From Leptothoe sp034932105 (GTDB lineage Bacteria > Cyanobacteriota > Cyanobacteriia > Phormidesmidales > Phormidesmidaceae), in assembly GCF_034932105.1 (NCBI RefSeq), contig NZ_JAYGIG010000001.1, positions 62,001 through 126,000 on the forward strand: a DNA stretch of 64,000 nt. Direction: 5' to 3'. A model generated the notes under the pieces. It was given only the letters and a program-made list of their open reading frames with translations. It did no database searches and was not told the origin of the DNA. Numbering within the stretch: position 1 is the stretch's first letter; every line of letters starts with the position of its first letter. The position numbers and the translations under genes are program-made. Shown here piece after piece: positions 26,519 through 33,414 of this stretch.

Positions 26519-27328
26519 ATGACCTCCACCGTGACCCCAACCAAACCCCAGTACCCTCGTCCCCCCCAGACTCAAACCGTTCGTACTGGAAGGGTTCAAA
26601 CAAAGACGGCGGAAGTCCCCTCCTCGGCCCAGCAACCGGACCCAGCATCGTCCTCCAGACCTAAACTGGTTACCCTAGCCGATGTACACAAGACCTACGA
26701 CAATGGCAGTCAGGCCTTGAGAAATCTCAACCTTCAGGTCCATAAAGGCGACTTCCTATTTATAACTGGCTCCTCGGGCGCTGGAAAATCCACCCTGCTT
26801 AAGTTGCTCTATGGCCAAGAACGGGCAACCTCAGGCGACATCATTGTCGATGGCCAAAATCTAGCTCAGCTCAAGGGCAATCGTTTGGCCATGCTGCGGC
26901 GGCGCATCGGCATTGTTTTTCAAGATTACAAACTCATTCCCCGGCGCACCGTTGCCGAGAATGTTTCCTTTGTCCTATGGGCCCAAGGATTCAGTCGTCG
27001 AGAAATCAATCGTCGTCTCCGCCCCACCCTCCGCATGGTTGGCCTACAACATAAAGCCAGCTGTTTTCCCGATCAACTTTCAGGCGGCGAGCAGCAACGG
27101 GTCAGCATTGCTCGGGCAGTTGTTAGCACCCCACCCCTCTTACTCGCCGACGAACCCACTGGCAATTTGGATGTGGACAATTCACGGCAAGTGATCAAAA
27201 TTTTAGAAAAGCTCAATGCTATGGGCATTACGGTCATTGTCACCACCCACGATGAACAGCTCGTGCGGGCGTCAAATCATCCCGTCGTCCAAATTCAGGA
27301 TGGACGATTAAACTATGTCAGGCGTTAA
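26519..27328 (+). CDS. ftsE: Cell-division ABC ATPase FtsE with N-terminal extension
   Basis: 269 residues. The ATPase starts near residue 49 (PKLVTLADVHKTYDNG) and shows Walker A GSSGAGKSTLLKLLYG, the Q-loop FQDYKLIPRRTVAENV, signature LSGGEQQRVSIARA and Walker B LLLADEPTGNLD. The KLLYG and QDYKLIPRRT sequences are typical of FtsE rather than LolD. FtsEX regulates septal wall hydrolases at the membrane. No ftsX follows; the next gene is convergent and only six bases away. The first ~48 residues are a Pro/Thr/Gln-rich disordered extension not usual in FtsE. Confidence 0.9.
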   Translation: MTSTVTPTKPQYPRPPQTQTVRTGRVQTKTAEVPSSAQQPDPASSSRPKLVTLADVHKTYDNGSQALRNLNLQVHKGDFLFITGSSGAGKSTLLKLLYGQERATSGDIIVDGQNLAQLKGNRLAMLRRRIGIVFQDYKLIPRRTVAENVSFVLWAQGFSRREINRRLRPTLRMVGLQHKASCFPDQLSGGEQQRVSIARAVVSTPPLLLADEPTGNLDVDNSRQVIKILEKLNAMGITVIVTTHDEQLVRASNHPVVQIQDGRLNYVRR

Positions 27329-27334
27329 CAGGCG

Positions 27335-27730
27335 CTAAACCGATCTGAAATTAGTATGGGTTCTCACCACCGTAGCCTCAAAATCACAAATCCAGTCCAC
27401 CAAGTCGCCATCGATCTGGGGCCGTTCTTGGGGTAGTGCGCGCTTGACTAACAGCGCTATGTAGCGTTTTTGGCAGAAAACAACGATGATATTGCCAATC
27501 TTCGTACGAATCAGCGCATGCTCTAATTCAGGCAGGTCCATGGTGGCAGCCACTAACTGCTGCAGTCCTAAAGACTGAAAAACCAACTGCACCCATTCGG
27601 TGTCCGGATGCTGGGACGTGATGAAATAATCACGCGGCAACCCCATGGGATCAAATACAGCCAGGCCTAATATTTGGTCAATCTTAAGCAAACTCACCGC
27701 TTTTAATGGCTGTGGATTGGAGGTAGACAC
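27335..27730 (-). CDS. Hypothetical protein, possibly roadblock/LC7-like
   Basis: 131 residues with no signal peptide or membrane span. The pattern of LLKIDQILGLAVFDPMGLPRD, then a helix (VQLVFQSLGLQQLVAATM), a strand (IGNIIVVFCQKRYIALLV) and a C-terminal helix resembles roadblock/LC7-fold proteins, which act as regulators of small GTPases or in type IV pilus/motility complexes. This is a fold-level guess from motif order. It is convergent with ftsE and lies 16 bases upstream of nothing in frame; the CPBP gene is on the same strand just before it, so the two may be co-transcribed. Confidence 0.65.
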   Translation of the reverse strand: MSTSNPQPLKAVSLLKIDQILGLAVFDPMGLPRDYFITSQHPDTEWVQLVFQSLGLQQLVAATMDLPELEHALIRTKIGNIIVVFCQKRYIALLVKRALPQERPQIDGDLVDWICDFEATVVRTHTNFRSV

Positions 27731-27746
27731 TAAAACGCGGAGAATT

Positions 27747-28379
27747 TTAACGTGCAGCCAGATTAGCAGATTTTAGCTTCCACACTAAACTAGACAATAG
27801 GTTAGTAAAAACATGGGCCACAACTGGGACCAGCAGATTTTGAGTCGCCAGGGCACTGTACCCGAGCAAGGCCCCCACACAGGTGGCCCATAGCATATAG
27901 GGCCACTGCCGTAAGTCACTCATGTGCAACAGGCCAAAACATAGACTGGACAGGACCAAAGCCCAAGCATTAGCTCCCAACGCAGGCAACATCACACCGC
28001 GAAAAAGCAGTTCTTCACTAATGCCAGGGAGCAAGCCTAACCAAACCACATCTGGCAAGACTAAGGGTTTTAAAACATAGTCCAAGTACACTTCGGCACT
28101 GCGACGATAGGCGGGCCATAACCGATAAAGCACACCACTCGCTGCGGTAATCCCCACACCGAACAACAAACCTATGGTCAATGGGTAAAACCCCATCTGG
28201 CTCGGTAGCTGCTCCACTGTATCAAACAGCAACCAAAGGCGCGCGATTAAAAACAGCACTAGAGCTGTCGCTGCGATCGCAACCAGCACCTGGGTGCGGG
28301 TCAACGGATCCATACTGGAACTAGGTGGGACAGGTTGATTCAAAAAAACAAGCGGCATCAAGCATACCGCACTCGACAA
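27747..28379 (-). CDS. CPBP-family intramembrane metalloprotease
   Basis: 210-residue membrane protein of the CAAX-protease/bacteriocin-processing (CPBP, ABI) family. The catalytic motifs are GISEELLFRGVMLP (EExxxR type), CFGLLHMSD (His) and VPVVAHVFTNLLSS (HxxxN). At least four hydrophobic spans surround them. In this family the enzymes cleave within the membrane; some act in bacteriocin self-immunity, many are unassigned. The start is uncertain: the frame begins at 28379, but MPLVF or MDPLTRT are possible. Confidence 0.85.
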   Translation of the reverse strand: MSSAVCLMPLVFLNQPVPPSSSMDPLTRTQVLVAIAATALVLFLIARLWLLFDTVEQLPSQMGFYPLTIGLLFGVGITAASGVLYRLWPAYRRSAEVYLDYVLKPLVLPDVVWLGLLPGISEELLFRGVMLPALGANAWALVLSSLCFGLLHMSDLRQWPYMLWATCVGALLGYSALATQNLLVPVVAHVFTNLLSSLVWKLKSANLAAR

Positions 28380-28913
28380 ACGATACTATCTTACGCTGTC
28401 CCAGGCCGCTCGCCCATGGGCAAATCTCCACAGACTGAGGACTATGGGCCATAAAAAGCCGCCGAGGCTTCCCCTGATTCCCCAATCTGCGTCGAAACTC
28501 CCTCTAGCGCAATATTTTGACACAAGCCATAGACAAAGTACAGATTGAGGTCAATACAGGAGAAGTTCAAAAAATAACTTATCGCCAAATAAAAAGCTAA
28601 AATAAATCAACAAAAACCTTTCTCACCTATTCAGGAATAGACCCTTAAAACAGAAAAAGTAAAAACAACAATAAAATCCATAAATCCTTACCCCAAAAGA
28701 ACTACATAGTCTAACAAATAGATTAGATATCCACTTTAAATCCAAGATTAAGTTTAATCATATTAATTTATTTGAGTTAAAAAATAATTTTTATAAGTCC
28801 ATATAATCAAGGCAGTCTAATGTTAAAAGAAACAAAAAACTGGGATTTATTTATATATCGATACTCAAGCATGGCAGCATTTTTATTGCCTTGCTCACAA
28901 ATGAAAAAAACCT
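28380..28913. other. Long AT-rich region upstream of the NpR1517-type gene
   Basis: 534 bases. From about 28550 to 28880 the sequence is strongly AT-rich, unlike the rest of the window, with A-runs, and no convincing ORF, tRNA or strong GC hairpin. It likely holds the promoter and a long leader for the downstream regulator. Confidence 0.55.
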
Positions 28914-29195
28914 ATGGCAACGTCCTTTAATTTATCGGACCACAACGACGACGTTAATATCTATGAATGTGAGGTCCGTCTCAAGTTTCGGATCATTGAG
29001 GATAAGCTAGCCATCGACGAGCGCGATCAAAGTGCTCTATTAGAATCCTTGGTGGATGCCTACACCTATGGCGATGACGAATATCTAGAATCCCTGGAAT
29101 CTCAGATCAGCATTCAGGAAATTCAGGCCCTAGAGGCCTCTCCAGAAATGCGTCGTCAGCTTATTCGTCTACGAAACTGTCGAAATTTAGCCTAA
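28914..29195 (+). CDS. NpR1517-type (heterocyst-associated) regulator family protein
   Basis: 93-residue protein that resembles the cyanobacterial family named for Nostoc punctiforme NpR1517. The core VNIYECEVRLKFRIIEDK, an acidic middle (YGDDEYLESLESQI) and the C-terminal SPEMRRQLIRLRN are the family marks as I remember them. It is called a heterocyst differentiation regulator but also occurs in cyanobacteria without heterocysts, so it does not show that this organism differentiates. The ATG at 28914 has a modest upstream A-rich region and no strong ribosome-binding site. tRNA-Glu follows after about 120 bases. Confidence 0.75.
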   Translation: MATSFNLSDHNDDVNIYECEVRLKFRIIEDKLAIDERDQSALLESLVDAYTYGDDEYLESLESQISIQEIQALEASPEMRRQLIRLRNCRNLA

Positions 29196-29313
29196 ATACC
29201 GATAGCGAGGGTATCTCAAATGGCAACCATCAGAAAAAACTACGAATAGAAGTTTGACATTGATTCCCTCCCATTTGTATATTTATAAAGGCCACAAAAG
29301 ATAAAGGCTCCAT

Positions 29314-29386
29314 GCCCCCATCGTCTAGAGGCCTAGGACACCTCCCTTTCACGGAGGCGACGGGGATTCGAATTCCCCTGGGGGTA
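29314..29386 (+). tRNA. tRNA-Glu (UUC)
   Basis: A complete cloverleaf: acceptor GCCCCCA pairs with TGGGGGT, anticodon stem CCTCC/GGAGG with loop CTTTCAC (anticodon TTC), and T-arm GGGGATTCGAATTCCCC. The CCA is not encoded. In cyanobacteria this tRNA also feeds tetrapyrrole synthesis through glutamyl-tRNA reductase. Confidence 0.97.
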
Positions 29387-29393
29387 TTAAAAC

Positions 29394-29429
29394 AATTCGC
29401 CAGAGGCCTTATAGGGCCTCTGGCGAATT
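29394..29429 (+). terminator. Rho-independent-type terminator after tRNA-Glu
   Basis: A perfect 15-bp stem (AATTCGCCAGAGGCC and its complement) with a 6-base loop begins eight bases after the tRNA and is followed by GTCTTTAAA. Confidence 0.85.
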
Positions 29430-29522
29430 GTCTTTAAACACACTTTGAATAATTCTTGCTCGTTTCCAGTGGTCGGTGGGGTAGGTTTATGACCCTATGC
29501 AGACTATGGGCACCCCTAGGGT

Positions 29523-30092
29523 TTAGGCAAATTGCTGGGTGGTGCGATCGCAAATTGCTAATAAATTTTGAGTCAGGTTATGGCAAAGATGATGCTCAAT
29601 TAACTGGATAGGCATCGCCAATGGGGGCTGCACAATCAGTTCATAGGACAAGACAGTAGCCGTCCGCTCACCCACAAGCGCCGGTTGCAGAGACCATTTA
29701 CCTAAAAACTTCTTAAAATCACCCTCAACCATCGAAAAACCGATTTCACGGGGAAAGACCTCGGTCATATCCAAAATCACCCGCGCACAAAACTTGAAAT
29801 TCAGAAAACACTGGGCACCGATTTGCTCCAATCGGATACCACCATCAGGACGTCCCAATAAGCGACTAGTGGTCAAGTTCGGCACAAAATCCGCCAGACT
29901 TTCATAATCAGTCAATACTTTCCATACCTGCTCCAACCCACAAGGTATGACCACAGCTGCCAAAATCTGACGCTGGCGGGGCGCAATCTTTTCAGTTTTG
30001 ATGCTTACCCGCTGAACCACAGAAGTGCTCAACCGGAGCACAGAGTCATCAGCCCCTGCATTGGGAGTAAGCGATAAAGCGTCCTGATTCAC
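29523..30092 (-). CDS. SRPBCC/START-like (polyketide cyclase type) protein
   Basis: 189 residues. The sequence VVIPCGLEQVWKVLTDYESLADFVPNL is the usual N-terminal strand-helix of the SRPBCC coenzyme Q-binding/START-like fold; further strands (RLEQIGAQCFLNF, GDFKKFLGKWSLQP, VLSYELIVQPPLAMP) complete the helix-grip, and a C-terminal helix (LTQNLLAICDRT) follows. Such proteins bind lipids, quinones or pigments. No signal peptide. The ligand cannot be inferred from the neighbours. Confidence 0.87.
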   Translation of the reverse strand: MNQDALSLTPNAGADDSVLRLSTSVVQRVSIKTEKIAPRQRQILAAVVIPCGLEQVWKVLTDYESLADFVPNLTTSRLLGRPDGGIRLEQIGAQCFLNFKFCARVILDMTEVFPREIGFSMVEGDFKKFLGKWSLQPALVGERTATVLSYELIVQPPLAMPIQLIEHHLCHNLTQNLLAICDRTTQQFA

Positions 30093-30417
30093 CGTTAACC
30101 AAACCTATAAAACAGCAGGTCTAAAACTAGGTATATATTCCTAGCAGCTTAACCTATCTAACTTCGAGAATCACATCTACAAAAGAAAAATATCACTCTT
30201 TCCCCATAGAATCTGATCGCTAAGTCACAGCATTACTCATATACATCAGCATACTAGATAGACCTCGCTCCCATAGAGTGCCCGAGTAGCGCCAACTGTA
30301 CGCAACCAAGCCAACCTCGAAGAGGCATACCTTAATTAAATACACCAGATACAAGCCCCACACCGCATAACTTAAGTTACACGGACAAGATTTATAGAGG
30401 GATGTGCATCTCCATAT

Positions 30418-30468
30418 TGTCTATCTATATATAGATATATAGATTGTGCATCTCTATATAGATAGACA
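30418..30468. repeat. AT-rich inverted repeat (TGTCTATCTATATA)
   Basis: TGTCTATCTATATA (30418-30431) and its exact reverse complement (30455-30468) flank a 23-base spacer that itself is rich in TATAGA. Confidence 0.85.
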
Positions 30469-30493
30469 GCTTGACACAATCGCTTCTCCTATC

Positions 30494-30540
30494 CATCTAG
30501 GCTTCTATATATGTCCCGTCTATATATAGATGCCTAGATG
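30494..30540. repeat. Long hairpin with GC cap (CATCTAGGC...TATATAT)
   Basis: A 19-base arm (CATCTAGGCTTCTATATAT) pairs with its complement except for one base, around the loop GTCCCGTCT. The TATATAGA part is shared with 30418-30468 and 32667-32717. Confidence 0.85.
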
Positions 30541-30744
30541 CTGCCACTTGTGTCTCAGTAGGGTCCTGTCGGTTAACTGCCCTATCCCCCCAGACCCTAT
30601 CCCAGCAAAATTTCCCAGGGAGCCCCACCCATGAAAAATACCTCTCTCCCCTAAGCAACAGCCCCAGTCCACTCCCCAGCCTTTAAGATGTACAGGTGTC
30701 ACTGTTTACACAAAAACTAAAGCTGCCTCACTCGGAGTAACATC

Positions 30745-31893
30745 GTGCTGCTTTCAAAAGGGTTTGAAGTCGAAATGTATACTGGCCGAGCCGATGGAGA
30801 GATCATCGGCCTCGCGGACAAGATTACCAAATCCGTTAGCGGATTTGTCCGCGAGCCAGACAGTCGCAATGTTGAATACACCACGCCCCCACTCCAGCAA
30901 TACGAACAATTACTGTGCGAACTGGTCTCACCTCGACGCCGATTGAGACAGTTCCTGCAAACCCTCGACCCTAGCTACACCCTTATCCCTGGCAGCACCC
31001 TATCCACAGGTAATAGCCAAGTTTTCCACCGGTCTGACCCGAACAATCCCTATCACGCCTACATCGAAAATACCTACGGTACCGACGTCGTTACCGCTAG
31101 CATCCATATCAATCTTGGCATTAGCGATCCAGAAATGCTCATGCGCGCTTGCCGCCTCATTAGGGCTGAAGCACCACTCATCCTCGCGCTCAGCGCATCT
31201 TCCCCCTTTCTCGACCACCGCATTACCGGCTATCACTCCACCCGATGGCATATCTTCCCCCAAACCCCTCAGCATGTCCCCCTATTCGAAAGTCACGATC
31301 ACTTCATTCAATGGACAGAAGCCCAGCTCCAGTTAGGCACCATGCAAAATGTCCGCCATCTCTGGATCTCTGTGCGCCCCAACGGAGACTGCCGCCCTTA
31401 CAATCTCAATCGGATCGAAATTAGAATTTCAGACCTAGTGACCGATCCAATACATCTCTTAGCCATTACTGCCCTCCTAGAATCTCGCCTACTTCAACTC
31501 CAACAAGACCCAAGCCTAGACCCCCTGATCTCTAGTCAACTACCCAGCCATAGTCGCCATGATGACCTGCTAGAAATTATTGCTCACAACGAACAACAGG
31601 TAGCCAAAACCAGCCTTAACGCCCAGCTACACCATTGGCAGACCGGAAAACCCATCAAGGCCGCCGATTGGATAACGCAGATTTACAACGAAGTTCTACC
31701 CATTGCTAAGACCCAGGGCATTGCCTGCTTCCTCACCCCCATCAAACAAATTGTGCGAGAAGGCAACCAAGCCCAAAACTGGCTGAAACAAATTGAGGCT
31801 GGCATGGATGTATCCCAAGTTATCAGGCAAACCATTGAAGTGATGGATCGCCAAGAACAATCTCTACAAGGCGATCTCTGCCTACCTGCTTGA
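30745..31893 (+). CDS. gshA: Glutamate-cysteine ligase, cyanobacterial type
   Basis: 382 residues. First enzyme of glutathione synthesis: ATP-dependent joining of glutamate and cysteine in the cytoplasm. The GFEVEMYTGRADGEIIGLAD start, EYTTPPLQQYEQLL, DVVTASIHINLGI and the catalytic-region RIEIRISDLV are typical of the cyanobacterial gshA family, which is related to GCS2/type-2 enzymes. Start GTG at 30745 has a CGGAG box at good spacing. AT-rich hairpins lie on both sides of the gene, and codons about 23-37 form an unusual inverted repeat (30811-30855). Confidence 0.9.
   Translation: MLLSKGFEVEMYTGRADGEIIGLADKITKSVSGFVREPDSRNVEYTTPPLQQYEQLLCELVSPRRRLRQFLQTLDPSYTLIPGSTLSTGNSQVFHRSDPNNPYHAYIENTYGTDVVTASIHINLGISDPEMLMRACRLIRAEAPLILALSASSPFLDHRITGYHSTRWHIFPQTPQHVPLFESHDHFIQWTEAQLQLGTMQNVRHLWISVRPNGDCRPYNLNRIEIRISDLVTDPIHLLAITALLESRLLQLQQDPSLDPLISSQLPSHSRHDDLLEIIAHNEQQVAKTSLNAQLHHWQTGKPIKAADWITQIYNEVLPIAKTQGIACFLTPIKQIVREGNQAQNWLKQIEAGMDVSQVIRQTIEVMDRQEQSLQGDLCLPA
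30811..30855. repeat. Interrupted inverted repeat in the 5' part of gshA
   Basis: CGGATTTGTCCGCGAG (30840-30855) is the complement of an upstream arm, CTCGCGGACAA plus AATCCG (30811-30835), in which eight extra bases (GATTACCA) are inserted. The RNA would form a 16-bp hairpin with one bulge, early in the coding sequence. Confidence 0.75.
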
Positions 31894-32146
31894 AAACACC
31901 AATGGTCCATCCCCTAGTCGACCCAACCATCTAAAGCATTAGATGTGACAGTTATTTTTGTGTCCCATGCCACATCTGTGTGGCCGCATGAGCCGTTTTG
32001 CAGGTCAGGAAACTTAAAAATTGATCCAGGCTCAGAATTTAGATCGATTGATTAGCAACGCCTATATAAAAGTCATCCTTAATATCCCCGATACGTCCAT
32101 TCAGGGACATTCACCCTCGGCGATCTCACTATTCACAATTCTGTCA

Positions 32147-32623
32147 ATGCCCAAAATTGTCCTTGTCCATCCAGAAATCCCGCCTAACACAGGCAATATC
32201 GCCCGCACCTGTGCAGCCACCGCCACCGAACTACATCTAGTAGAACCTCTAGGCTTCGAACTCAGTGACCGGTATCTCAAGAGAGCGGGCTTAGATTACT
32301 GGCCCCATGTCAAACTCCAGGTCCACCCATGCCTAGAAGACTTCTGTAAATATAGGCACTCCATGGGTGGCAGACTCATAGGATTCACCGCCAAAAGCGC
32401 ATATAGCTATGTAGAGATTAAATATCGAGAAGATGACTGGCTCTTATTTGGCAGCGAGAGTCAAGGACTTCCTAAAGCAATGCTAGAAGCCTGTGAATAT
32501 AGGGCAAAAATTCCCATGCCCCATGACAGCGTCCGTAGTCTCAATCTATCAGTATGTGTAGCCGTTGGGCTCTTTGAAGCACTCCGGCAAATCGGCCATT
32601 TAGCCTCACCACCGAAACCTTAA
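32147..32623 (+). CDS. trmL: tRNA (cytidine/uridine-34-2'-O)-methyltransferase TrmL-type (SPOUT)
   Basis: 158 residues of SPOUT methyltransferase, the family that 2'-O-methylates the wobble base of tRNA-Leu with S-adenosylmethionine. Motifs: VHPEIPPNTGNIARTCAAT (motif 1), LLFGSESQGLPK (motif 2) and IPMPHDSVRSLNLSVCVAVG (motif 3, the trefoil knot). Start at the ATG of MPKIVLVHPEIPP; the open frame extends 42 codons upstream, but that part is not family-like and has no ribosome-binding site advantage. The protein is cytoplasmic. It follows gshA on the same strand with a 253-base gap. Confidence 0.93.
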   Translation: MPKIVLVHPEIPPNTGNIARTCAATATELHLVEPLGFELSDRYLKRAGLDYWPHVKLQVHPCLEDFCKYRHSMGGRLIGFTAKSAYSYVEIKYREDDWLLFGSESQGLPKAMLEACEYRAKIPMPHDSVRSLNLSVCVAVGLFEALRQIGHLASPPKP

Positions 32624-33384
32624 CCCCCTGCGCAAAAAGCCAGGTAGTCGTCACACCAGCACAGGCCCAAGCCAACTATATATCTATGAACTTATAAATA
32701 TATAGAGACAAGCTTGGATATCTGTACGAAACGCAAATGCAATCTGCTATGTGACCGTGCTATGTGACCAGCAGCACAACCGACATCGCCCAAGACACTC
32801 TAGATAAAGGATGATTTTCAGTCAAATACCACGAGGCTTCATCCGTATACCAGACCTAAAGACAGTCACCTAAGATACAAACAACCCATGACTGCGATAA
32901 AAATTTTCTATAGCGGTCCAATCAAGAAAACCTTTTCCTAGCGATCAAATGCGTGAAATAACTGGGCAGCCTAGGAAAGCCAGGGTTTCTAGAGTCAATA
33001 GACTCAGAAAATTAACAGCATCAAAAAACAGGCTGATTTCTATGCAAAATGCCATCTGCAGTTATGGCAGAAAAACAGCTTAAACAGCCTCCAGCATTAG
33101 GATTCAAGAGATTAAACATGACGGTCTTAAGCCCTTACCAGAATAAAAATCCATAGCAAATTCAATTTCATGTTGATTTTAGAGAATCTAATGGAACTTG
33201 TTTTGTACAGGATTGATCTTTTGATTAAGTCGTGTAAACTTGCCTAAGTTGGGTAAGTAAGGGTGTTAGTCTCACACAGGGCATTTTTTTGGCTCAATGC
33301 TGCTCCACCTCATCTACCTGATTCAACTTGTAGTCAACGACCCGCTAGCGGTCAACTGCATAGGGACAAGTTGGTTTCGAACAG
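32624..33384. other. Intergenic region upstream of the LysM-M23 gene
   Basis: About 760 bases without a supported gene. Contents: an imperfect TATATA hairpin at 32667-32717, a direct repeat TGCTATGTGACC at 32745-32756 and 32758-32769, and AT-rich sequence to about 33270. I looked for the GGGGGA core of a c-di-AMP (ydaO) riboswitch, which controls some wall hydrolases, and did not find it. Confidence 0.5.
32667..32717. repeat. Imperfect TATATA hairpin
   Basis: CCAAGC...TATATAT at the left pairs with ATATATA...GCTTGG at the right around a short AT loop, with several internal mismatches. It is related in layout to the hairpins upstream of gshA. Confidence 0.6.
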
Positions 33385-33414
33385 TTGAACGCCGGTTATT
33401 TAGGAGGTTATTCC

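Larger units (their letters stand above)
30093..30744. other. Intergenic region with AT-rich hairpins upstream of gshA
   Basis: 652 bases with no supported ORF. It holds two TATATAGA-rich inverted repeats (30418-30468 and 30494-30540) listed separately. The stretch from about 30560 holds the gshA promoter and leader; a CGGAG ribosome-binding site stands eight bases before the GTG. Confidence 0.6.

Noticed and set aside
26136..26648. 170-codon minus-strand ORF
   Set aside because: It overlaps the glycosyltransferase and ftsE genes in antisense, which both have strong motifs.
30520..30702. 60-codon minus-strand ORF before gshA
   Set aside because: It is Gly-rich by chance, overlaps the hairpin region and has no motif or start signal.
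33270..33414. c-di-AMP (ydaO) riboswitch before the M23 gene
   Set aside because: Such riboswitches are known before wall hydrolases, but the GGGGGA core and typical paired regions are not present.
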